Shown: one piece after another, positions 41,700 through 49,207 of the stretch | Numbering within the stretch: the stretch's first letter is position 1 | Layout of the letters: each line of letters starts with the position of its first letter | From: an uncultured Oscillospiraceae bacterium | Lineage (GTDB): Bacteria > Bacillota > Clostridia > Oscillospirales > Oscillospiraceae | Reading direction: 5' to 3' | Length of the DNA stretch: 55,875 bases | Assembly (NCBI GenBank): GCA_934565415.1 | Contig: CAKTHQ010000013.1 | Coordinates: 1 to 55,875, forward strand | Translations under genes and position numbers: made by a program | Notes under the pieces: generated by a model | What the model was told of the DNA's origin: nothing | What the model saw: the letters and a program-made list of their open reading frames with translations, nothing else | Databases searched by the model: none

Positions 41700-42324
41700 G
41701 GGTATCCTCCTTCAGGTGCCAGCGGATCCGGCTGATAATCATATTCAGGGCCACCAGGTTTCTGCCGCCCTCGGGTACCACAATATGGGCAAACTTCTTG
41801 CTGGGCTCCACATAGCGCTCGTGCATGGGCTTTACGGTTTCCTGGTACTGGGTCAGAACGCTGTCCAGAGAGCGGCCCCGCTGGTTTACATCCCGGGCAA
41901 TCCGGCGGCACAGGCGAATATCGGCATCGGAATCCACAAAAATACGGATGTCCATCAGGTTCCGGAGCTCTTCGTTTTCGAAAATCAGAATGCCTTCCAC
42001 AATGATGACCCGCCGGGGCTCTAAATGAATGGTCTCCTCGCTGCGGTTGTGGACGGTAAAGTCGTACACCGGGCACTCGATGGCGTGGCCGTGGCGCAGC
42101 TGGTCCAGGTGGTAAACCATCAGGCTGGTATCAAAAGCATCGGGCTCGTCGTAGTTCAGGCGGCTTCGCTGCTCATAGGTCAGCTCGTCGTGGCGCTTAT
42201 AGTAATTGTCGTGGCTGAGGACGGTGACCTCGTCCTCACAGTCTGCAATCAGGTTCCGCATCAGAGTGGTTTTGCCGCTGGCAGAGCCGCCGGCAACGCC
42301 GATGACCAGAATATCGTTTTCCAT
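41680..42324 (-). CDS. udk: Uridine kinase
   Basis: 214 aa. Walker A is GVAGGSASGKTT. The catalytic region LSHDNYYKRHDEL and VYDFTVHNRSEET, together with the RDVNQRGR arginine-rich lid, match uridine-cytidine kinase. It phosphorylates uridine (and cytidine) to the monophosphate. It complements upp elsewhere in the window in pyrimidine salvage. It lies 3 nt after murI. Confidence 0.92.
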   Translation of the reverse strand: MENDILVIGVAGGSASGKTTLMRNLIADCEDEVTVLSHDNYYKRHDELTYEQRSRLNYDEPDAFDTSLMVYHLDQLRHGHAIECPVYDFTVHNRSEETIHLEPRRVIIVEGILIFENEELRNLMDIRIFVDSDADIRLCRRIARDVNQRGRSLDSVLTQYQETVKPMHERYVEPSKKFAHIVVPEGGRNLVALNMIISRIRWHLKEDTLGKSDL

Positions 42325-42327
42325 AAT

Positions 42328-43110
42328 TTATCTCTCCGTTTTTGCGGGCTTCCCCAGCAGTCGCCAGGACAGCTCCAGAATTTTGGGGGACGGGCAGCTG
42401 TTTTCAATGAGAATCTCTCCCGGACCCTCCCGCAGCAGGCCGGCCTCCCGGAGCCGCCGCCGGGTTTCCCGGGCGGTGCCGTCGCCGCCGTCCAGAATTT
42501 CCACCTGGGAGCCCAGAATTTTGCCGATGGTGTGGGAGGCAAAGGGATAATGGGTGCAGCCCAGAACCAGGGCATCCAGCCGCCCCCGGTAGGGGTAAAA
42601 AAGCTTTTGCAGCAGGTCCATATTGGCCCGGGTATCCACCAGGCCGTGCTCCACCACCTCCACCAGCCAGGGGGCGGGGATTTTATAGATGCTGCACTCC
42701 GTCTCGTATCGGTGGAGCAAATTGGCGAATTTCTCCTCCCGCAGCGTCATAGGGGTGGCCATAACACCGATGCCGCCGCCGGGGAACCGGTCCGCCGCCA
42801 GCTTCAGGGCCGGCTCGATGCCCACAATGATGAGGTCGGGATATTTTTCCCGCAGGTCCGCAATGGCCGCCGAGGTGGCAGTATTGCAGGCCACCACCAG
42901 GGCCTTGAGCCCCCGGGCCAAAAGCTTTTCGGCCACGGCAAAGCTGAGGGCCTCTACCTCCTCCTTGCTCCGGGTACCGTAGGGGGCATTGGCGGAATCG
43001 CCGTAGTATAGGAATTTCTCGTTGGGCATTACCCGCCGCAGGTGCCGCAGGACGCTGATCCCGCCCACGCCGGAGTCAAAGACCCCGATATAGTCCTCTT
43101 TGGTATTCAT
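42328..43110 (-). CDS. murI: Glutamate racemase
   Basis: 260 aa. It interconverts L- and D-glutamate for peptidoglycan. Catalytic Cys residues are in VVACNTATS and LGCTHYPF, and the substrate motif is FDSGVGGISVL. First gene of the murI-udk-HAD-DUF89 operon, with a divergent promoter region shared with the 43313 gene. Confidence 0.95.
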   Translation of the reverse strand: MNTKEDYIGVFDSGVGGISVLRHLRRVMPNEKFLYYGDSANAPYGTRSKEEVEALSFAVAEKLLARGLKALVVACNTATSAAIADLREKYPDLIIVGIEPALKLAADRFPGGGIGVMATPMTLREEKFANLLHRYETECSIYKIPAPWLVEVVEHGLVDTRANMDLLQKLFYPYRGRLDALVLGCTHYPFASHTIGKILGSQVEILDGGDGTARETRRRLREAGLLREGPGEILIENSCPSPKILELSWRLLGKPAKTER

Positions 43111-43164
43111 GATTGCACCTGCTTTCTATCTTTCTATAAAGATGGGCTTTGCGCCGTCTCTTCT

Positions 43165-43193
43165 ATCATAGCAAAAACAGGAGAAAAATGCAA
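43165..43193 (-). promoter_or_regulatory. Predicted promoter of the murI operon
   Basis: Minus strand: TTGCAT, 17 bp, TATGAT (extended TGC before the -10). Confidence 0.7.
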
Positions 43194-43260
43194 TCGCCTT
43201 TGTGGAAGCTGCCCCCAAAAGCCAGCGCACCTCCCCGAAGCAATCCAGATTCTCTTTTCC

Positions 43261-43288
43261 TTGACATTCTCCCCCCAAACGGTATACT
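43261..43288 (+). promoter_or_regulatory. Predicted promoter of the kinase-nucleotidyltransferase gene
   Basis: TTGACA, 16 bp, TATACT, followed by GAGAGGAGG and ATG 43313. It is divergent from the murI promoter. Confidence 0.75.
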
Positions 43289-43312
43289 TATAGGCAGAGA
43301 GGAGGCAGATTT

Positions 43313-45310
43313 ATGCCTGAAGCACTGACATCTGTCCTGCCCCGGTTTTTTCCGGATGGGGTAACATCCTGCACCCGGTATGGCTGCGGGCACATCAACG
43401 AGACCTACCTGGTTACCGCCCAGAATGGCAAGCGGTATATTTTGCAGCGCATCAGCAGCCGGGCCTTTCCGGATGTAGCCGGCCTGCAGGAAAACATCGC
43501 CGCCGTTACGGAGCACCTCCGTAAAAAGAACCCGGACCCCCGGGCTACCCTGCACCTGATTCCCACGGTGGAGGGCCAGACCTGGTTCCACCTGGGGCCG
43601 GACAGCGACTGGCGGGTATTTGACTACGTAGAAGGAAGCCTCTGCCTGGAGGCCCCCCGGTGCCCGGAGGATTTTTACCAGAGTGCCCTGGCCTTCGGCA
43701 CCTTCCAGCAGCTTCTGTCGGATTTTCCGGCAGAGACCCTGCACGAAACCATCCGCAATTTCCACAACACCCCGGACCGGTACCGCATCTTCAAGGAGGT
43801 GGTTGCCCGGGACCCTATGGGAAGAGTCTGCGGCGCCCAAAGGGAAATCGCCTTTGCCCTGGACCACGAGGCAGTGGGCGGGAGCCTGACAGAGCAGCTG
43901 AAAAGCGGTATTCTGCCCCTGCGGGTAACCCATAACGACACCAAGCTCAATAACGTTATGCTGGATGCGCAAACCCACGCTCCCCTGTGCGTCATTGATC
44001 TGGATACCACCATGCCCGGCCTCAGCGCCTACGACTTTGGAGATTCCATCCGCTTTGGCGCCGCTACAGCGGCGGAGGACGAGGTGGATTTCCGGAAAAT
44101 GGACCTGAACCTGGACCTGTACCGTACCTTTGTAAAGGGCTTTTTGAAGGCCTGCCCGGGGCTGACCCAGGCCGAGCGGGAGGCCCTGCCCCTGGGGGCC
44201 CTGGTCATGACCCTGGAATGCGGCGTCCGGTTCCTGACGGACTACCTGGACGGAGATCACTATTTTGGCATTTCCAGGCCTGCCCACAACCTGGACCGGG
44301 CCCGGACCCAATTCCGGCTGGTGCAGCGTATGGAAGAAAAATGGGAAGACATGAAAAACATTGTTGAAGAGGAGTATCAAAAAATGGAAAAACCCGTTCT
44401 TGTCGTCATGGCCGCCGGTATGGGCAGCCGATATGGCGGACTGAAGCAAATCGACCCCGTAGGCAGCCACGGCGAAGCCATTCTGGACTATTCCCTGTAT
44501 GATGCCCACGAGGCCGGGTTCGAAACCGCTGTAATTATCATCAAAAAGGCCATCGAAAAGGACTTTATGGAAACCGTAGGTGCCCGCCTGAAGCACGCCC
44601 CCATGGAAATCCGCTACGCCTTCCAGGAGCTGGAGAAGCTGCCCCAAGGGTACACCGTCCCCGAGGGCCGTACCAAGCCCTGGGGCACCTGCCATGCAGT
44701 TTGCTGCGCTGCGGAAGCCATTGGCAGCGCCCCCTTTGCCGTCATCAATGCCGACGACTACTACGGCAAGGCCGCTTTCCGGGAAATTTACGGCTATCTG
44801 AGCACCCACCATGACGACGACAAGTACCGCTACTGTATGGTAGGCTATGAGCTGGGCAAAACCGTTACCGACAACGGCTCCGTTGCCCGGGGCGTGTGCC
44901 AGGTTACCGAGGATGGCTTCCTGGATGCCGTCATCGAGCGGACCCGCATCGAGCAGTATCCCGGCGGCATCCACTACACGGAGGACGGGGGCAGCACCTG
45001 GACGGATGTTTCCGCCAAAGCCACCGTCTCCATGAATATGTGGGGCTTTACCAGAAGCTTTGCGGAAGAAAGCATCCGCCGCTTCCCCGCCTTTTTGGAC
45101 AAAGCCCTGGCCCAGAACCCCATGAAGGGGGAATACTTCCTGCCCTCCACCGTCACGGCCTTACTCACCGAGGGCAAGGCCACGGTGAAGATGCTCTACT
45201 CCCCGGACAAGTGGCACGGCGTCACCTATGCCGCCGATAAGCCAATGGTTGTCAAGGCCCTGGCCGATATGACCAGGGAGGGAAAATACCCCGACGGGCT
45301 GTGGGGATGA
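43313..45310 (+). CDS. Fusion of an N-acetylhexosamine 1-kinase-like (APH) domain and a sugar-1-phosphate nucleotidyltransferase
   Basis: 665 aa in two parts. Residues ~1-345 are an aminoglycoside phosphotransferase-fold kinase of the NahK type: YGCGHINETYLV (nucleotide loop), catalytic HNDTKLNN (Asp209) and the metal Asp in VIDLDT. Residues ~358-665 are a GT-A nucleotidyltransferase: MAAGMGSRYGGLKQ (pyrophosphorylase motif) and VINADDYYGK. Together they could turn a free hexosamine into its 1-phosphate and then a UDP-sugar. NahK and its partner are separate genes in other organisms I know. At the junction an AAGAGGAG motif (44367-44374) precedes an in-frame ATG at 44384, so the second domain may also be made alone. 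The exact sugar is unknown. Confidence 0.85.
   Translation: MPEALTSVLPRFFPDGVTSCTRYGCGHINETYLVTAQNGKRYILQRISSRAFPDVAGLQENIAAVTEHLRKKNPDPRATLHLIPTVEGQTWFHLGPDSDWRVFDYVEGSLCLEAPRCPEDFYQSALAFGTFQQLLSDFPAETLHETIRNFHNTPDRYRIFKEVVARDPMGRVCGAQREIAFALDHEAVGGSLTEQLKSGILPLRVTHNDTKLNNVMLDAQTHAPLCVIDLDTTMPGLSAYDFGDSIRFGAATAAEDEVDFRKMDLNLDLYRTFVKGFLKACPGLTQAEREALPLGALVMTLECGVRFLTDYLDGDHYFGISRPAHNLDRARTQFRLVQRMEEKWEDMKNIVEEEYQKMEKPVLVVMAAGMGSRYGGLKQIDPVGSHGEAILDYSLYDAHEAGFETAVIIIKKAIEKDFMETVGARLKHAPMEIRYAFQELEKLPQGYTVPEGRTKPWGTCHAVCCAAEAIGSAPFAVINADDYYGKAAFREIYGYLSTHHDDDKYRYCMVGYELGKTVTDNGSVARGVCQVTEDGFLDAVIERTRIEQYPGGIHYTEDGGSTWTDVSAKATVSMNMWGFTRSFAEESIRRFPAFLDKALAQNPMKGEYFLPSTVTALLTEGKATVKMLYSPDKWHGVTYAADKPMVVKALADMTREGKYPDGLWG
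44367..44386 (+). promoter_or_regulatory. Possible internal ribosome binding site and ATG for the nucleotidyltransferase domain
   Basis: AAGAGGAG lies 9 nt before ATG 44384, and that Met begins MEKPVLVVMAAGMGS, the standard start of a stand-alone nucleotidyltransferase. This points to an ancestral two-gene operon whose stop codon was lost. Confidence 0.5.
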
Positions 45311-45318
45311 GTTGCAAT

Positions 45319-45399
45319 GAAATCCGCCCTTTGGGCGGGTGAAATACCGCCTGCGCGGTAAGAAATATGGCTTTCCGCCATGTGAAATCGCTGGGCGGA
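45319..45399 (-). repeat. ~82-bp intergenic palindromic repeat, copy 2 (inverted)
   Basis: The reverse complement matches 40081-40162 (core with five mismatches in 64 bp). It lies directly after the fusion gene stop and before a strong terminator. Confidence 0.75.
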
Positions 45400-45460
45400 G
45401 ATGATTTTCTTCCGCGCACGCCAAGGGAATACTTCTTTCAGAATAGCCCCAAAAGTGTGT

Positions 45461-45506
45461 AAAAAGCCTCCTTTGATGTATGGAATGAACCATGTATCAA
45501 AGGAGG
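45461..45506. terminator. Bidirectional terminator
   Basis: CCTCCTTTGAT / ATCAAAGGAGG, a perfect 11-bp stem, with A5G/GCTTTTT flanks and an inner imperfect GTATGG/CCATGT. It serves the + strand fusion gene and the minus-strand VOC operon. Confidence 0.85.
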
Positions 45507-45516
45507 TTTCTATATT

Positions 45517-45864
45517 TTACCGCACCTTCATCTCAAAATAGATGCCGAAGGCCTCAAACCAGTGGCGGCCCTTGCCGCTTATGGACCTGGCACCGAAGCG
45601 GGCGGCCCGGGAAAGGAGCTGGTCTACATCCTTGCAGGCGAAGGCCAGGTGCTCGATGCGGCCGCAGTCTTTGGCATGACGGTCCACCTTCCGCAGCTGA
45701 ATACCGCCGTCCAGCCAAAGGTTGGTGACGGAGCCCTGCTCCTCCTTCTGCCGCACCGGGGTCATGCCGAAAACCTCCCGGAAAAATGCTTCCATGGGGG
45801 CAATCTCCTTCACATCAATAGACACATGATCCAGGGGGCAAAAGCTTTCTGTACATTCTTTCAT
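45517..45864 (-). CDS. VOC-superfamily (glyoxalase-like) protein
   Basis: 115 aa single-module VOC fold: LDHVSIDVKEIAPMEAFFREVFGM at the N terminus (cited in part) and RIEHLAFACKDVDQLL in the second half. Metal ligands of glyoxalase I, such as the His in LDHVSIDV and IEHLAF, are plausible. Substrate unknown. It is the last gene of the NAD salvage operon, 9 nt after the MBL gene. Confidence 0.82.
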   Translation of the reverse strand: MKECTESFCPLDHVSIDVKEIAPMEAFFREVFGMTPVRQKEEQGSVTNLWLDGGIQLRKVDRHAKDCGRIEHLAFACKDVDQLLSRAARFGARSISGKGRHWFEAFGIYFEMKVR

Positions 45865-45873
45865 ATGGGCTCC

Positions 45874-46671
45874 TTACAGCTCAATGGTCTCCATATCCTC
45901 CGGGACGAAGATGTTGCCGGAGTAGACAGAGGCGGCTTCCTGGGTCATCTTCTCCCGGCGCTCGGGGCCGTAGTCCTCGGTGTGGTAGATGACCATGTTT
46001 TTCACATTCATATCCTTTGCCAGGTTCCCGGCATCCAGGCTGGTTACATGGCTGCGCTCGTAGGGCTTGTAGATTTCCCGGTCGGCATACAGGCAGTAGG
46101 CCTCGCTGAAAAGCCACTTTGCCCCTTTGGCATACCTTTCCGTCGTGGGCTTGACCGGCTCATCCCCGGCAAAGCACAGCTTTTCCCCATCGGTTAGCTC
46201 CAGCAGAAAGCCGAACTGCTTCATCTTCTTGGAACCAATATCGAAGGCGGTGATCCGGAACCCCGCCAGGTCCAACATTTCCCCGTCGGAAACCTCCCGG
46301 AAAAGAATCTGGCTGTCAAAGTAGCGGGTCAGCTTTCTGCCCAGAATCATTTCGCAGATGGTGCGCACATCGCTGAGGGTTTCCTTGCAGGCCGCCACGG
46401 TAAAGGTGCCGGTGTAGCCCTGCTCCGCCATAGCAGTGGCCACCGCCCGGATCACCCAGGGAGTGCCCAGAATGTGGTCACTGTGGCTGTGGGTCACATA
46501 CATACCGCCCAGGGCGGTGACGGGGACCCCCAGCTTATCCAGCCGGACCAGAATTTCGTTTCCGCCGCCGGCATCTACCAATAGCTTCCTGTCCCCCTCT
46601 TCCAGCAGGAAGCAGGTGTTATAGCGCTTCAGCACCAGGGCGCAGCCGGTGCCGAGAAAGGTTACCTTCAT
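45874..46671 (-). CDS. Metallo-beta-lactamase-fold hydrolase (RNase Z-like family)
   Basis: 265 aa. The metal motif THSHSDHILG is a full HxHxDH, and FAGDE and IYHTED supply further ligands. The shape resembles RNase Z/phosphodiesterase-like MBL proteins rather than a lactamase. It overlaps pncB by 4 bp. Function unassigned; the position in an NAD operon hints at a nucleotide-phosphodiester substrate. Confidence 0.88.
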   Translation of the reverse strand: MKVTFLGTGCALVLKRYNTCFLLEEGDRKLLVDAGGGNEILVRLDKLGVPVTALGGMYVTHSHSDHILGTPWVIRAVATAMAEQGYTGTFTVAACKETLSDVRTICEMILGRKLTRYFDSQILFREVSDGEMLDLAGFRITAFDIGSKKMKQFGFLLELTDGEKLCFAGDEPVKPTTERYAKGAKWLFSEAYCLYADREIYKPYERSHVTSLDAGNLAKDMNVKNMVIYHTEDYGPERREKMTQEAASVYSGNIFVPEDMETIEL

Positions 46672-47882
46672 TGCAGTTTCTCCTGTGTTTCTTTCTCTCT
46701 ATCCAGCCGGAAGGCCACGGAGCGCTTCAGATAGGACAGGTATTCGTCGTCCTGGCACATCTCCTTGCCATGGGCATCGGAGAGCTTGGCCACGGGACGG
46801 CCGTTGACATATTGCAGCTTGATGACGATGTTCAGGGCCTGCTCGCAGGTGTCGTTGGTAACAAAGGTGCCGATGCCGAAGGACACCCGGGCGCGGTCCT
46901 TAAAGTAGTCGTAGAGCTTCTGGGCATGGTCAAAATCCAGGCTGTCGCTGAAGAGCAGCACCTTGGTTCTGGGGTCCACGCCGTACTTCCGGAAATGGCG
47001 AATCATCTTTTCGCCCCACTCGTAGGGGTCCCCGCTGTCGTGCCGCACGCCGGAGTAGTTGTTCACCATAGACCGGTCGAAATCGTACAAAAACAGGTCC
47101 GTAGTGATGGTATCCGTCAGGGCGGTGCCGTTGTCCCCCCGGTACTCGTCGTACCAGTCGGCCATAGCGTAGTGATTGGTGTAGGCCAGGGGGATGGAAT
47201 CAATGCCCTGATACATCTGGACGAACTCATGGGCATAGGTGCCGATGGGAGTCAGGTTATATTTCATGGCCAGATACACATTGGAGGTACCGCCGCAGTT
47301 TTTGGTTTCCTGAGAAAGCCGCCGGACCACCTCGTCCTGCCAGGCCCGGGACAGTCTTCTCCGGCAGCCGAACTCCGCAAAGGAGAAGGTATATTTGCCG
47401 GAATTGAAGTCCTCAATCTTCTGCTCCAGCTTCTCCCGGGCAGAGGCTTCCAGGACGGCATAGTCGTAGTGCATCCGGAAATAGACCTCGTTGACGATTT
47501 CCAGCAGATAGATTTCAAACTGCATGGCGGAGAACATGGGGCCCGTCACCGTCAGAATCAGCTCCCCATTTTCCGTCAGGCCGGTGTGGACATACTCCCG
47601 GATGGGATGCCACAGCCGCAGAAACTCCACATAGTCCCGCTTGATAAACCGGATGGACCGGAGGTAATTGAGCTCCTGCTTGGTAAAACGCAGGGAGCAC
47701 AGGTGGTCAATCTGGGAATTGATCTCACTTAGCATTTCCCGGGTGAACACAATCCCCTCGTTCCGACACTTAAAGCAGTATTCGCCGATGAGGTCCGTGT
47801 GCTTGTGGAAGATCACCTGATCCATGTTGAACTTGTAAAGGTCCGTATCCAGGAGCGAAGTGACAATAGGTTCCAGTAACAT
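46668..47882 (-). CDS. pncB: Nicotinate phosphoribosyltransferase
   Basis: 404 aa. It makes nicotinate mononucleotide from nicotinate and PRPP. Signatures: TDLYKFNMDQVIFHKH at the N terminus, FGCRRRLSRAWQDEVV, GTSNVYLAMKY, and VRHDSGDPYEWGEK with the phosphoribosyl motif. Start ATG 47882 with AAAGAGG upstream. It follows the adenylyltransferase by 17 nt, giving a compact niacin-to-NAD route. Confidence 0.95.
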   Translation of the reverse strand: MLLEPIVTSLLDTDLYKFNMDQVIFHKHTDLIGEYCFKCRNEGIVFTREMLSEINSQIDHLCSLRFTKQELNYLRSIRFIKRDYVEFLRLWHPIREYVHTGLTENGELILTVTGPMFSAMQFEIYLLEIVNEVYFRMHYDYAVLEASAREKLEQKIEDFNSGKYTFSFAEFGCRRRLSRAWQDEVVRRLSQETKNCGGTSNVYLAMKYNLTPIGTYAHEFVQMYQGIDSIPLAYTNHYAMADWYDEYRGDNGTALTDTITTDLFLYDFDRSMVNNYSGVRHDSGDPYEWGEKMIRHFRKYGVDPRTKVLLFSDSLDFDHAQKLYDYFKDRARVSFGIGTFVTNDTCEQALNIVIKLQYVNGRPVAKLSDAHGKEMCQDDEYLSYLKRSVAFRLDREKETQEKLQ

Positions 47883-47899
47883 AAAAATAGCCTCTTTTA

Positions 47900-48460
47900 T
47901 TATATACTTTGGGTCTGCTGATTGTCCTTGGATGCCATTGCCAGCTCCCGGAGAACGGGATACAGGCAATGGTTTTTAGGGTTTACATAAGATTCCCACT
48001 GCTGCCTGTCGTCCGCCAGCAGGAAGGCCCGCATCCGGGAGGCGGATATTTCGACGGTTTTCGGGATATACAGCTCCGCAATGCCCACGCCCCGGGCAGA
48101 GTCGAACCAATCCAGGCGCCGGGATTCCTTACCGGAAACCAGCAGATCCGGAAGCCTTCCAAACCGCTTTTGCACATTTTCCAGCACATAATCCCCCCAG
48201 GCAGTGGTATTTCCCACGCCGATATCCGGCAGGGGGTAAATTTCCACTCTGTCCCCGAAGAGGTTGGTCAATAGCTTTTTGCGGAGCGCGTAGGGAAACG
48301 GATTTTTGCTGGTACCGCTTTCCTGGGAGGAGCCGATAAAGAGCCCCACCCGGTCGCACAGGGAAACCGCCGTTTGGATCATCTGCTCATGCCCTGCATG
48401 GACCACCTGAAACCGTCCTACCAGGATCCCCAGAGAAAAAGGCTTTGCCAACCCACTCAC
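47900..48460 (-). CDS. Nicotinamide/nicotinate-nucleotide adenylyltransferase (NadM/NadR-like)
   Basis: 186 aa nucleotidyltransferase fold. The HxGH ATP motif is in GRFQVVHAGHEQMI, and the second motif is in the C-terminal half (ISASRMRAFL, ISSTxxR-like). It would add AMP to NMN or NaMN. GTG 48460 is the apparent start, 5 nt after GGAGAGGAT. Together with pncB it salvages niacin. It is the first gene of the operon and has a good promoter. Confidence 0.88.
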   Translation of the reverse strand: MSGLAKPFSLGILVGRFQVVHAGHEQMIQTAVSLCDRVGLFIGSSQESGTSKNPFPYALRKKLLTNLFGDRVEIYPLPDIGVGNTTAWGDYVLENVQKRFGRLPDLLVSGKESRRLDWFDSARGVGIAELYIPKTVEISASRMRAFLLADDRQQWESYVNPKNHCLYPVLRELAMASKDNQQTQSI

Positions 48461-48483
48461 ATCCTCTCCAAGACATTGGAACT

Positions 48484-48512
48484 ATTCTACCAGAGGTTGG
48501 AGTTGGAGTCAA
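48484..48512 (-). promoter_or_regulatory. Predicted promoter of the NAD salvage operon
   Basis: Minus strand: TTGACT, 17 bp, TAGAAT. Confidence 0.7.
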
Positions 48513-48544
48513 ATAGAAAGATGACAAATTGCCGAATTCCTTTG

Positions 48545-48584
48545 CCAAAAAGGAGGCTGCCGCAAAATGCAATTTGCGGCAGCC
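48545..48584 (-). terminator. Terminator after DUF3786
   Basis: Minus strand: GGCTGCCGCAAA / TTTGCGGCAGCC perfect 12-bp stem, followed by TCCTTTTTGG. Confidence 0.9.
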
Positions 48585-48591
48585 CCAAGGC

Positions 48592-49203
48592 TCACATATT
48601 CGCTTTGACGGTGCTGATGAGAATGTCCCCCGCCACCACCCGGTCCTCGGCGGCAAAGCCGTCGGAGAAGTTGTCGGAGTAGAGCACCTGGGCATTGGGC
48701 GGGAACTCATCGTCCCCTTCCCATACCAAAATTTGCATCTGGTAGGGACCTATCAGATCGAAGAGGAACCCTGCGTCCCCGTGGGGGAGCTTCACGGCCC
48801 CCATCTTTTCGGCGGCGGCCCGGAAAGCCTCCACCCGGGTACCGAAGGTAAAGGCAGCCCGGGTCAGGACCCGGCCCGTATAGGGCTTGATGTACATTTC
48901 CCCCCAGGGCATTTCCCGGAAGGTCTTCCAGGTGCCGCCAAAGGGAACGGCCTTACTCTCCAAAAGATACCGCAGCAAAAAAGTCCTTGTAGGAAGGGGC
49001 GGGAGCTGGCCGCCGTCCAGAGCGGTAAATTCACAGCCCGGGTGAGAAATGGCAAAGGTTCTGCCCAGCAGGGTCACCCGGAAGGCTCCGTTTTCAAAGG
49101 TCACATCCGGCAGCCGTTCCGGCACCGCCGCCGGGTCCAGATCATGGAAGAGGGCTTCGTAATGGGCAAAGGGCACCTCTTCCTTGTGGTTTTCAATTTC
49201 CAA
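48592..49203 (-). CDS. DUF3786 protein linked to the corrinoid reactivase
   Basis: 203 aa. ISHPGCEF, LLRYLLESK, GTWKTFREMPWGEMY and DAGFLFDLIGPYQMQILVWEGDDEFPP (cited in part) match DUF3786, found in corrinoid-using anaerobes. TTG 49203 is the best start, with AGGAGG 9 nt upstream overlapping the end of acsV; no ATG is suitable. Function unknown. It lies 4 nt after acsV, so is cotranscribed with the corrinoid activator and probably serves the same pathway. Confidence 0.8.
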   Translation of the reverse strand: MEIENHKEEVPFAHYEALFHDLDPAAVPERLPDVTFENGAFRVTLLGRTFAISHPGCEFTALDGGQLPPLPTRTFLLRYLLESKAVPFGGTWKTFREMPWGEMYIKPYTGRVLTRAAFTFGTRVEAFRAAAEKMGAVKLPHGDAGFLFDLIGPYQMQILVWEGDDEFPPNAQVLYSDNFSDGFAAEDRVVAGDILISTVKANM

Positions 49204-49207
49204 TGGT

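Noticed and set aside
43166..44974. 602-aa open frame on the minus strand
   Set aside because: Antisense of the kinase-nucleotidyltransferase fusion; no motif and no ribosome binding site.
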